From: Paracoccaceae bacterium
GTDB lineage: Bacteria; Pseudomonadota; Alphaproteobacteria; Rhodobacterales; Rhodobacteraceae
DNA length: 64,000 nucleotides
Reading direction: 5' to 3'
Assembly: GCA_027486345.1 (NCBI GenBank)
Contig: JAIXPH010000052.1
Span: 1-64,000, forward strand
Shown here: one piece after another, positions 28,003-35,669 of the stretch
How positions within the stretch are numbered: the stretch's first letter is position 1
Layout: each line of letters begins with the position of its first letter
The notes under the pieces: model-generated
What the model saw: only the letters and a program-made list of their open reading frames with translations
Databases searched by the model: none
Told to the model about the DNA's origin: nothing
Translations under genes and position numbers: made by a program

Positions 28003-29163
28003 TCAGGACACGGCGATCTTCAACAGCTTGATCGCGGCAAAGTCGGTGACATCGCCGCCCACACGCTTGCTGGCATAGAACAGCACATGTGGCTTGGCGC
28101 TGAACGGGTCGCGCAGGATGCGCAGGTCGGGACGTTCGGCGATGGTGTAGCCCGCCCGGAAATCGCCAAAGGCGATGGCATAGGCACCCGCCGCAATGTC
28201 GGGCATGTCCTCGCAAACCTGCACCGGATAGCCCATCAGGCGCGCGGGTTCCGCCGCCGCCAGACCGTCGGACCACAGGAAGCGCCCATCGGCATCCTTC
28301 ATCTTGCGCACCGCGCCCGCGGTTTTGGAGTTCATCACGAACACCGCATTGGCGCGGTATTCCGCCCCCAGCGCATAGACGAGGTTGATGATGCAATCCG
28401 CCGCATTCACCGCCGCGAAATCCGCCGCCGCCCCGGTGGGCACATAGCCCAGCGATCCCCAGGCCCAGACCCCATTCGCCACCTTCGGCGCGGTCAGAAA
28501 GCCACGCGGCTTGTCCACACCGTCGCCACTGACAAAGGCCGCCGCCTCTGCCCGCTGGAAACGCTGCGCGATCTTGCCCGCGAGCCAGCCCTCGACGTCA
28601 AAGGCGCTGTCATCCAGCAGGCGCTGGCTGGCCTTGGGCATCGCCGACAACTCATGCAGCGGGATCTGGATGCGCTCCAGTTGCGGCGTCGCCGTCTCGC
28701 CCGTCGCGGTGGCCTCCGTCGCCCAGCCCGACCCCACTTCGCTGCGGTCGATCAGCACGTCAAAAGACGCCGCCTCCACCTCCACGACCGAGGCCACGGC
28801 GCGCAGCGATGCTGTAGAAAGCAGTTGCGCCCGGATCGCCTGCGCCGTTTCGGCATCCACCAGATAGCCCCCGTCGGCGGCCACGGCGGTGGACAGGGCC
28901 TTGCCCTCCAGCACCAGCCCACGCAGGCTGTCATCGTCACCCGTCCGCAGATAGGCGTCAAAGGCCTTGCGGTGCGGCGCACCCTGATCCGCCGCTCCGG
29001 TCAGCACCGGGCGGCCATGCGTCGTCGTCTTGCGGTCCAGCATCGTCATGCGGTCATCCTGTTGTTGCAAACTGACTTTCACTTCTCCCTGAAACGCCTT
29101 GAACTCGTTCAGGAATCCCTCCACGGCGGCCCGCAGCCCCGCGGCCGTTGCTTGATCGTCCAT
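28003..29163 (-). CDS. GTA major capsid protein, HK97 fold (g5)
   Basis: This 386-residue capsid precursor has an N-terminal coiled-coil scaffold (residues about 1-70, LRAAVEGFLNEFKAFQGEVK) that the g4 protease should remove. The HK97-fold shell domain follows, with ADGGYLVDAETAQAIRAQL, VGSGWATEATATGETATPQL and the C-terminal RDPFSAKPHVLFYASKRVGG. The ATG at 29163 is preceded by GGGAGA; a more upstream alternative start has no ribosome site. It lies 25 bases after the protease gene, as in RcGTA. Confidence 0.96.
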   Translation of the reverse strand: MDDQATAAGLRAAVEGFLNEFKAFQGEVKVSLQQQDDRMTMLDRKTTTHGRPVLTGAADQGAPHRKAFDAYLRTGDDDSLRGLVLEGKALSTAVAADGGYLVDAETAQAIRAQLLSTASLRAVASVVEVEAASFDVLIDRSEVGSGWATEATATGETATPQLERIQIPLHELSAMPKASQRLLDDSAFDVEGWLAGKIAQRFQRAEAAAFVSGDGVDKPRGFLTAPKVANGVWAWGSLGYVPTGAAADFAAVNAADCIINLVYALGAEYRANAVFVMNSKTAGAVRKMKDADGRFLWSDGLAAAEPARLMGYPVQVCEDMPDIAAGAYAIAFGDFRAGYTIAERPDLRILRDPFSAKPHVLFYASKRVGGDVTDFAAIKLLKIAVS

Positions 29164-29188
29164 CGCTGTCTCCCGTTTCAGCACAGTC

Positions 29189-29734
29189 TCAGCCGTGCCG
29201 CGCCGCCAGATCGGCCCGCGCCGCGTCAAAGGCGCGGGCGATCTCCGCCAGCGCCGCCTCCAGCCCCTCGGCCTTCACCGCGACCCGCGCTTCGGGCAGC
29301 ATGGGGAATGTCACCAAGGACACCTCCCACAACTCCACCTCGGCCAGCAGGCGCCGCCCCTTGGCATCGCGATCCGCCTTGATCGTGCGATAGCCAATCG
29401 ACAGCCCGTCAATCGCCCCCGCAGCCAAGAGCGCCGCCGCCTCGCGCCCACGGGAAAGGTCGGTCAGCACCCGCCCCTTGACCCACAGCCCATGGGCATC
29501 CTCGCGGATCTCGTCCCAGACGCCCAAAGGCTGGCCCGGATCATGCTGCCACAGCATCTTGACCCGCCGCCCTTCGGCCCCCAGCCGGTTCAGACTGGCG
29601 GTATAGGCCCCGGGCAGGACAACATCCCCACCCTGATCCGCCACCCCGAAGACCGAGGCATAACCCTCGATCACCGCGCCATCGACGACCCTCAGCCCGG
29701 CCTTGGGCCGATGGTCCTTGTGTTCCAACTCCAT
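29189..29734 (-). CDS. GTA prohead protease (g4)
   Basis: This 181-residue HK97-family serine protease cleaves capsid precursors during head maturation. The catalytic histidine is H64 in KMLWQHDPGQPLG and the serine is S112 in AIDGLSIGYRT. A third catalytic residue is probably the glutamate in VELWEVSLVTFPM. All core residues are intact. It starts 3 bases after g3.5. Confidence 0.95.
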   Translation of the reverse strand: MELEHKDHRPKAGLRVVDGAVIEGYASVFGVADQGGDVVLPGAYTASLNRLGAEGRRVKMLWQHDPGQPLGVWDEIREDAHGLWVKGRVLTDLSRGREAAALLAAGAIDGLSIGYRTIKADRDAKGRRLLAEVELWEVSLVTFPMLPEARVAVKAEGLEAALAEIARAFDAARADLAARHG

Positions 29735-29737
29735 GCC

Positions 29738-29980
29738 TCACCTCATCGCCGCGTTCAGAACCGTCTCGACGCCCTGCGCCAGCAGGAAAGCCAGCGCGCC
29801 ATAGACACCCAGCCAAAGCCGCCGCTCCAACCGCTCCAGCGCGGCATCGATCTGCGCCAGACGGAAATCGAGGGCCGCCCAGCGTTCCTCGGCCACCCGT
29901 TCATTCGCCTCGATGCGCGCCTGCGCCGCGTCAAAGCCGTCGAACAGAAAGCGCGACCCGCCCGACACGCCGCGCGTCAT
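29738..29980 (-). CDS. GTA small membrane-associated protein (g3.5)
   Basis: This is an 80-residue protein with a charged helical N-terminal half (FDAAQARIEANERVAEERWA), predicted coiled coil, and one hydrophobic C-terminal segment (LWLGVYGALAFLLAQGV). It corresponds to the small gene between portal and protease in RcGTA. Its role is not established. Its start overlaps the portal stop by 4 bases. Confidence 0.85.
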   Translation of the reverse strand: MTRGVSGGSRFLFDGFDAAQARIEANERVAEERWAALDFRLAQIDAALERLERRLWLGVYGALAFLLAQGVETVLNAAMR

Positions 29981-31152
29981 GCGCTTTCCTGCGGCGGCAA
30001 CCCCAGCACGGCCCGCTTTTCATTGGCCGACAGGAAATCCGCCGCCGCCACCCGCGCCCAAGCCGCATCCCGCTCCCCGGCCAGCGCCGGAATGTTGTCG
30101 AGGTCCGGCTTCAACTCCACCACCTCGCCCAGATGCTGCGACAGAAATGCCGACACCGCCGCCAGAACCCGCGCCGCAAGGGGTAGCACCGTCACGCGAT
30201 AGAACGCCCGGTTCGCTTCGGCGTAATTGGCAAAGGTCGCCTCACCGGGCACGCCCAGCAGCATCGGCGGCACGCCAAAGGCCGTGGCAATCTCGCGCGC
30301 CGCCGCCTCCTTGGTCTTGTGGAACTCCATGTCGGATGGGGAAAATCCCATCGGCTTCCAATCAAGCCCGCCCTCCAGCAGCATCGGTCGCCCCGCATTG
30401 CGCGCGCCTTGGTGGTGGCTTTCCATCTCGGTCACCAGCCGGTCATATTGATCCGCCGACAGCGCCGATTGCCCATCCCCACCCCGGTAAACAATCGCCC
30501 CCGAAGGCCGCGCCGCGTTGTCCAGCAGCGCCTTGGACCAGGTTGAGGCCGCATTGTGCACATCCACCGCCACCGCCGCCGCCTGAAGCGGGGAGAACCC
30601 GTAATGGTCATCCTGCGGGTGGAAGTTGCGGAGATGGCAAATCGGCGGCACCTCGCCCGTCATCGAAAACCGATGCGTCCGGCCCGAAACGGTATAATCA
30701 TAGGCCACCGGCCAGCCATCCGCCCCCGGCACGACCGACAGCCGATCCGCCCGCAGCACATGCAATTCCCCGGGCAAGCGCCCCGCACCGGGAACCGCCT
30801 CAAGATAGGCGTTCCCGTTCAGCATCAGATGGCCGTAAATCGCCTCGAACAACTCGGCCCGCCCCTGCGCCGGGTTCGGACGGCGCAGCAGGTCCAGCAT
30901 CGGATGCACCTCATAGCGCCGCTCTGCATCCTGCAAGACCACCGGCAAGGCCGCCGCCGCCTCGGCCACCAGCTTCACCGCGCGGAACCCCACCGGATTG
31001 CCGGTAAAACCCTGCCGCGTCAGGCTACCCGCGTCGCGCGGGCTCCAGATCGCGCGGGCCCCGCCGCCCCAAGCCACCACCCGCCCGGCCGCCGAGGCCT
31101 TCTTTTCCGGCACTGCCGCCGGAGCCTCTCGCCGCAGAAACTGCCACACCAT
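29977..31152 (-). CDS. GTA portal protein, HK97 type (g3)
   Basis: This 391-residue portal protein forms the dodecameric DNA channel at one vertex of the head. Typical blocks are GNPVGFRAVKLVAEAAAALP, LMLNGNAYLEAVP, HPQDDHYGFSPLQAAAVAVD and the late KEAAAREIATAFGVPPMLLG. It ends with a helical clip region. It is 93 bases downstream of the terminase gene, the longest gap after the capsid region. Confidence 0.96.
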   Translation of the reverse strand: MVWQFLRREAPAAVPEKKASAAGRVVAWGGGARAIWSPRDAGSLTRQGFTGNPVGFRAVKLVAEAAAALPVVLQDAERRYEVHPMLDLLRRPNPAQGRAELFEAIYGHLMLNGNAYLEAVPGAGRLPGELHVLRADRLSVVPGADGWPVAYDYTVSGRTHRFSMTGEVPPICHLRNFHPQDDHYGFSPLQAAAVAVDVHNAASTWSKALLDNAARPSGAIVYRGGDGQSALSADQYDRLVTEMESHHQGARNAGRPMLLEGGLDWKPMGFSPSDMEFHKTKEAAAREIATAFGVPPMLLGVPGEATFANYAEANRAFYRVTVLPLAARVLAAVSAFLSQHLGEVVELKPDLDNIPALAGERDAAWARVAAADFLSANEKRAVLGLPPQESA

Positions 31153-31245
31153 TCGCCACTCCCTTCGGTCCTGCGGGCAAGCCGGTCCCGCCCCCGTGCG
31201 CCATGCGCGCCGGGCTGTCCTGCCAGTCCACGTGTTTTGCTAAAG

Positions 31246-32589
31246 TCAGAGGCTGCGGATCTGGGGCCGCTGCCATGTCTCCGCAGGCATCAGGATCAAC
31301 TCCGTCAGCGCCCAGACCAGCGCATCCACCCGGTCCGGGCTGCCCTTGCCCGCGTAGCCCGCCGCCGTCATCCGCACCATCTGATCCTCCAAATGGGTCA
31401 GCCCCCGCCGATGGACCACCCGGCCCTGTTCATAAAGCGCCGCCACAGGTTCCGCCCGCGTGACCTTGCCCCGCGTGGCCCGCACCGCCCGCACCGGCAG
31501 CGCAGGATCAATCTGCCGCAACAAGGTCTGCACCAAGTCGCCACCCTGATTGACCTCCGCCACCACCCGATCCGCCTGATGGCGCTCATAGGCCGCCACC
31601 ACCGCCCGCGCCCAGACTTCGGGCGAGGCGCGGCTGACGCTGGCATCTTCCAGCACCACGGCCCGCCACGTTTGCGGCGGTCCCCGCATATAGACCCCCG
31701 CCACCACGATCCCGCAGTCGTCGGATGCCGCATGCCCCGTCACCGGCGGATCGACCGCCACCACGATGCGGTCGGGCGGATCCAGATCATCGCTTTGCGC
31801 CGCCTCGATCCGCGCCAAGGGCCACAACGCGCCCTCCACCTCTTCCAGCAGCAACCCATCCAACTCCTGCCGCCCCTGCGCGGTCCCGGCATAGCGCGCC
31901 GTCACCTCCTCAAGGAAGGACGCCGCCAGATAGGCCCGGTTCGCCACGGTCGGCGCATGGGTGATCACGGTTGAGGGGTTCTTCAAAATCGTCTTCAACG
32001 TCGCCACATTGCGCGGCGTTGTCGTCACCACCTGCCGGGGATTGTCCCCCAGCCGCAGCGCGAATTGCAGCATGTCCCAGGCCACCTCGGCCTTCTTCCA
32101 CTTGGCCAACTCATCCGCCCAAGCCGCATCGAATTGCGGCCCCCGCAGGCTTTCGGGATCATGCGCCGAATAGGCCGTCGCCGTCGCGCCATTGGGCCAG
32201 ACCAGCCGCTTCTTCGTCGCCTCCCACTCCGGGCGGCGATCCGGTGGAGAGCAGGCCAGAATCCCGCTGTCGCCAAAGACCATCACATCGCGGACCTGAT
32301 CGACCGTCTCGCCGACCAGCGCCACCCGGCGCGCCCGGCCCGGATCACCCCGACGCGGCCCTTCCACCTCGGCGCGCACCCATTCGGCCCCAGCGCGGGT
32401 TTTCCCCGCCCCGCGCCCCCCCATCACCACCCAGGATTTCCACGCCCCCTCAGGCGGCAGTTGATGCGGCAGCGCCCAGAACTCAAACACCCAGGGCAAG
32501 GCCAGAAAGCTGCCCTCGGTCAACCCATGCAGGAACTCATCCACCACGTCCGGCGTCGCGGAGGCGAGCCAGACGGCGGCCGATCTCAT
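31246..32589 (-). CDS. GTA terminase large subunit (g2)
   Basis: This 447-residue DNA-packaging motor cuts host DNA and fills the heads. Walker A is GGRGAGKTRAG (residues 57-67) and Walker B with the catalytic acid is FDAAWADELAKWKK near residue 155. The nuclease domain starts with VVAVDPPVTGHAASDDCGIV and ends near GSPDRVDALVWALTELIL. All motor and nuclease residues seem intact. The ATG at 32589 lies within the end of g1 (53-base overlap); a TTG start further upstream is unlikely. Confidence 0.96.
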   Translation of the reverse strand: MRSAAVWLASATPDVVDEFLHGLTEGSFLALPWVFEFWALPHQLPPEGAWKSWVVMGGRGAGKTRAGAEWVRAEVEGPRRGDPGRARRVALVGETVDQVRDVMVFGDSGILACSPPDRRPEWEATKKRLVWPNGATATAYSAHDPESLRGPQFDAAWADELAKWKKAEVAWDMLQFALRLGDNPRQVVTTTPRNVATLKTILKNPSTVITHAPTVANRAYLAASFLEEVTARYAGTAQGRQELDGLLLEEVEGALWPLARIEAAQSDDLDPPDRIVVAVDPPVTGHAASDDCGIVVAGVYMRGPPQTWRAVVLEDASVSRASPEVWARAVVAAYERHQADRVVAEVNQGGDLVQTLLRQIDPALPVRAVRATRGKVTRAEPVAALYEQGRVVHRRGLTHLEDQMVRMTAAGYAGKGSPDRVDALVWALTELILMPAETWQRPQIRSL

Positions 32590-32863
32590 CGCGCGCCGCG
32601 TCGAAGTCGAGGTCGTGCGTTCCGGCGATCCCGGCAATCTGAGTGCGGAGTTTGTCAACTCTCTCCCTTTCGCTCATCAAGATGCGGAACGCGTCCCGCA
32701 ATTCACGCGCCGCTTGCGCGGCCAGCTTCGCAGCCCCCGGCTCGCCCTCAACGGCGCGCCGGGCCGCCTCTCCCAGTTCCAGCGCGACTTGGGCAAACTG
32801 GTCTTCCGCCTGCGACAACAGGGCTTCGGCCGATGTCGCATCCGGCAGGAATCTTTCTGTCAT
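32537..32863 (-). CDS. GTA small terminase (g1)
   Basis: This 108-residue protein is almost entirely helical (SAEALLSQAEDQFAQVALEL, AKLAAQAARELRDAFRIL). It is the small terminase that binds the large subunit in GTAs and does not recognise a specific pac site. It is the first gene of the cluster, with AGAGGTGGGG before the ATG at 32863, and overlaps g2 by 53 bases. Confidence 0.9.
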   Translation of the reverse strand: MTERFLPDATSAEALLSQAEDQFAQVALELGEAARRAVEGEPGAAKLAAQAARELRDAFRILMSERERVDKLRTQIAGIAGTHDLDFDAARDEIGRRLARLRDAGRGG

Positions 32864-32894
32864 CCAGCACGCCCCACCTCTTTGCAGCCCCTAC

Positions 32895-32937
32895 CGAGGA
32901 AAAAGGAAAAGCGGCACCGGGTTGCCCCGGGCCGCTT
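32895..32937 (-). terminator. Terminator-like hairpin in the GTA leader
   Basis: On the minus strand AAGCGGC and CCGGG pair with CCCGG and GCCGCTT around a GCAA loop (12 pairs, one bulged base), followed by TTCCTTTTTCC. It lies between the candidate GTA promoter (32963-32991) and the g1 start at 32863. It would therefore stop read-through from mltG and also transcripts begun at the GTA promoter, unless overridden. Confidence 0.7.
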
Positions 32938-32962
32938 GCCCAATTCGTCCATCATGTCAAAA

Positions 32963-32991
32963 TGAATACTTGGACCGCTCGCCAAAGTCAA
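32963..32991 (-). promoter_or_regulatory. Candidate GTA cluster promoter
   Basis: On the minus strand TTGACT (32991-32986) and TATTCA (32968-32963) are separated by 17 bases. Transcription would start near 32956, about 93 bases before g1. The -10 box is weak, as expected for a promoter needing an activator. Confidence 0.5.
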
Positions 32992-32997
32992 GACAAA

Positions 32998-33019
32998 AAC
33001 CGTTCCGGATCAAACGGTT
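32998..33019. promoter_or_regulatory. Inverted repeat just upstream of the GTA -35 box
   Basis: AACCGTT (32998-33004) and AACGGTT (33013-33019) are a perfect inverted repeat with an 8-base spacer, ending 7 bases from the -35 box. This is a classic activator position. GafA is known to activate the RcGTA promoter directly; that this repeat is its site is a guess. Confidence 0.45.
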
Positions 33020-33032
33020 AGCGCACGGTCCT

Positions 33033-33047
33033 TTAACCTTTTGTTAA
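33033..33047. promoter_or_regulatory. CtrA-type box TTAA-N7-TTAA
   Basis: TTAACCTTTTGTTAA matches the full CtrA consensus with exact 7-base spacing. It overlaps the mltG stop codon and lies about 80 bases upstream of the predicted GTA transcript start. CtrA is required for GTA production in R. capsulatus, where its effect is thought to be largely indirect. Confidence 0.5.
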
Positions 33048-34225
33048 TCCGCGCCCTGCACGCCGTCCGTCTCCGCCTGTCCCTGCGCCCGTTCGATCTT
33101 GCGCCATTCGGCGACATTGCGGTTGTGATCGGCAAGGTTCGTCGCAAAGACATGCCCGCCAGACCCATCCGCCACGAAGAACAGGAAATCCGTCGTATCG
33201 GGGTTCAACGCCGCCTCAATCGACAACCACCCCGGGTTGGCGATCGGCGTCGGGGGCAACCCGTCAATCACATAGGTATTCCAATCGGTTCTGCGGCGAA
33301 GCTCACTCTGCCGCAAGCCGCGCCCCAACACGCCTTCCCCCTTGGTGATGCCGTAGATCACCGTGGGGTCCGTCTGTAACCGCATCCCCTGTTCCAGACG
33401 GTTCACAAAGACGCTCGCCACCTGCTTGCGCTCTTCCGGGATGCCGGTTTCCTTTTCCACGATGGAGGCCATGATCAGCGCCTCTTCCGGGCTGTCATAG
33501 GGCAAGCCTTCCGCCCGCGCGGCCCACAACTCGGCCAGGGTCGCGGCTTGGCGCTTTTCCATCTCGGCGATCAGATCGGCGCGCAAAGACCCGCGCTCCA
33601 CCTCATAACTGTCGGGCGCAAGCGTGCCCTCCGCAGGCACCTTGTCGATCAGCCCCTCCAGAAAATCCGCCCGCCGCAGCGCATCGACCACCTGCCAGCT
33701 GGTCACGCCTTCGGCCAGCGTCACGCGCCAGCGGATGTCATCGGCTTCTGCCGCCGCCAGATATTCTGCCGGTGCCGCCACCTTGGCCGGATCGAACTTC
33801 ACCACCTCGACGTAGCGGTTGGTCGCGGGGTCCAACTCACGCAAGACCACCTCAGCCTCGGCCACGGAAATGCGGAAATTCACCTCGCGCCCACAGGTCG
33901 ATTGCCCGCTGGCTGTCAGGATGTCCAACACCTGCCCCATCGAGGCCTGCGCGGGCACCAGATAGGACCCGAACTTCAGCCCATCCGCCTTGCCCGAATA
34001 ATCCGCCCCGATGCGGAAAATCCGCGCGTCACTGACGGCCCCCTGTTCGGCCAAGGACCGGCTGACCGCACTCAGGGACGCGCCCCGCTCCACCCGGAAA
34101 CAGATCGCCGTCTCCAGCGGTCCCGCCCCGCTGAACTGCTGCCGCCCCCATGCCAGCAGCCCGGAGGCCACCACCAAGACCACGATGAACAGCGTCAGCG
34201 CGTTCGAGGCGACCGCGCGCCACAT
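33044..34225 (-). CDS. mltG: Endolytic murein transglycosylase
   Basis: The 393-residue YceG-family enzyme has one N-terminal membrane helix (residues about 8-26, ALTLFIVVLVVASGLLAW). The periplasmic catalytic domain includes the signature SIVEKETGIPEERKQVASVF, whose glutamate after the lysine is the likely catalytic acid, plus LQTDPTVIYG and NTYVIDGLPPTPIANPG. It cuts nascent peptidoglycan strands and helps to set their length. The start shares one base with the fabF stop (TGATG), so the two are coupled. The fabF-mltG pairing is common in bacteria. Its stop codon lies inside the CtrA-type box. Confidence 0.95.
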   Translation of the reverse strand: MWRAVASNALTLFIVVLVVASGLLAWGRQQFSGAGPLETAICFRVERGASLSAVSRSLAEQGAVSDARIFRIGADYSGKADGLKFGSYLVPAQASMGQVLDILTASGQSTCGREVNFRISVAEAEVVLRELDPATNRYVEVVKFDPAKVAAPAEYLAAAEADDIRWRVTLAEGVTSWQVVDALRRADFLEGLIDKVPAEGTLAPDSYEVERGSLRADLIAEMEKRQAATLAELWAARAEGLPYDSPEEALIMASIVEKETGIPEERKQVASVFVNRLEQGMRLQTDPTVIYGITKGEGVLGRGLRQSELRRRTDWNTYVIDGLPPTPIANPGWLSIEAALNPDTTDFLFFVADGSGGHVFATNLADHNRNVAEWRKIERAQGQAETDGVQGAD

Positions 34226-35487
34226 CAGCCCGCCACCTTGCCCAGCACGAGACTTGCATTGGTGCCGCCAAACCCGAACGAGTTGGACAGCGCCACATCA
34301 ATCTTGCGCTTCACCGCCTTGTTCGGCGCAAGGTCCAGCTTCGGCGTCACCGCCGGGTTGTCCAGATTGATCGTCGGCGGCGCGATCTGGTCGCGCAGCG
34401 CCAGCACGCAGAAAATCGCCTCCACCGCGCCCGCAGCGCCCAGCAGGTGGCCAATCGACGACTTGGTCGATGACATGGTGGCCTGCGCCGCCGCATCACC
34501 CATCAACCGCTCCACCGCGCCCAACTCAATCGTGTCGGCCATCGTGCTGGTGCCATGCGCGTTGATGTAATCCACATCCGCAGGCGTCAGCCCGGCACGC
34601 TTCAGCGCCGCCGCCATGCTGCGATAGCCGCCATCGCCGTCTTCTGACGGTGCTGTGATGTGATAGGCATCGCCTGACAGACCATAGCCCAGAACTTCCG
34701 CGTAAATCTTGGCCCCGCGGGCCTTGGCATGCTCATATTCCTCAAGCACCACCACACCGGCACCTTCGCCCATGACAAAGCCGTCCCGGTCCGAGTCATA
34801 AGGACGGCTCGCCTTGGCCGGATCATCGCCGCGCTTGGTGGACAGCGCCTTGCAGGCGTTAAAGCCCGCAATCCCAATCTCGGAGATCGGGCTTTCCGCC
34901 CCGCCCGCGATCATCACATCCGCATCGCCCCATTGGATCAACCGCGCCGCATCGCCAATGGCATGCGCCCCCGTCGAACAGGCCGTCACCACCGCATGGT
35001 TCGGCCCCTTGAAGCCGAAGCGGATCGACACCTGACCCGAGATCAGGTTGATCAGCGCACCGGGGATAAAGAACGGGGACACCCGCTTAGGCCCCTTTTC
35101 CTTGATCAGCACGGCCGTTTCGGCAATCGAGGTCAACCCCCCGATACCAGAGCCGATCATCACGCCGGTCCGCAGACGGCTTTCCTCATCCTCAGGTTCC
35201 CAGCCCGCATCGCGCACGGCCTGCACCGCTGCGGCCATGCCGTAAAGGATGAAGTCATCGACCTTGCGCCGGTCTTTCGGCTCCATCCAGTCATCGGGAT
35301 TGAAGGTGCCGTCGCTGCCATCGCCATAAGGAATTTCGCAGGCATATTGCGTGACCACGTTCGAGGCATCAAAGCGCGTGATCGGCCCCGCCCCGGATTG
35401 ACCAGCCAACAGGCGGCTCCAGGTTTCTTCCACCCCGCAGGCCAGCGGCGTGACCATTCCCAGACCCGTGACGACAACCCGACGCAT
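34225..35487 (-). CDS. fabF: Beta-ketoacyl-ACP synthase II
   Basis: This 420-residue condensing enzyme elongates fatty acids by condensing malonyl-ACP with acyl-ACP. The Cys-His-His triad is present: C170 in VVTACSTGAHAIGDA, H311 in NAHGTSTM and H347 in SSIGHLLGAAG. The glycine-rich C-terminus is SNSFGFGGTNASLVLG. The ATG at 35487 follows GGGAGAGACGGA and gives MRRVVVTGLGMVTPL, the family start; the frame extends upstream to 35610 without a ribosome site. acpP is not adjacent. Confidence 0.96.
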   Translation of the reverse strand: MRRVVVTGLGMVTPLACGVEETWSRLLAGQSGAGPITRFDASNVVTQYACEIPYGDGSDGTFNPDDWMEPKDRRKVDDFILYGMAAAVQAVRDAGWEPEDEESRLRTGVMIGSGIGGLTSIAETAVLIKEKGPKRVSPFFIPGALINLISGQVSIRFGFKGPNHAVVTACSTGAHAIGDAARLIQWGDADVMIAGGAESPISEIGIAGFNACKALSTKRGDDPAKASRPYDSDRDGFVMGEGAGVVVLEEYEHAKARGAKIYAEVLGYGLSGDAYHITAPSEDGDGGYRSMAAALKRAGLTPADVDYINAHGTSTMADTIELGAVERLMGDAAAQATMSSTKSSIGHLLGAAGAVEAIFCVLALRDQIAPPTINLDNPAVTPKLDLAPNKAVKRKIDVALSNSFGFGGTNASLVLGKVAG

Positions 35488-35590
35488 TCCGTCTCTCCCG
35501 GCAAATCCCAGTTTCTTGGGTGATACACGGGGGCCAAGCCCTGTGCAACAAGGGGCACAGAGGATCGGCGCAGGTCGGACGATCCAAAGG

Positions 35591-35620
35591 AAAAGGCCCG
35601 GTCGCATCAACGACCGGGCC
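35591..35620 (-). terminator. Terminator of the aminotransferase gene
   Basis: GGCCCGGTCG and CGACCGGGCC pair perfectly over 10 bases around a 6-base loop. On the minus strand TTTTCC follows, about 50 bases past the aminotransferase stop and before fabF. Confidence 0.82.
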
Positions 35621-35669
35621 CCGCAATCAGGTCAGACAGGGCGCATGGGTGCGCCCCGCGCGCTCAGGA

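Noticed and set aside
30556-31974. 472-residue plus-strand open frame opposite the portal and terminase genes
   Set aside because: Composition (Arg, His, Pro, Gln rich) is typical of antisense reading and both opposite genes are intact and recognisable.
19155-32863. Head-tail cluster as an ordinary prophage
   Set aside because: It lacks integrase, repressor, replication and lysis genes, and gene order and small accessory genes match the Rhodobacter GTA exactly.
32938-32960. Second TTGACA box (32955-32960, minus strand) as an alternative GTA promoter
   Set aside because: The hexamer is perfect but no acceptable -10 box lies 16-18 bases downstream; the spacing leads into the terminator stem.
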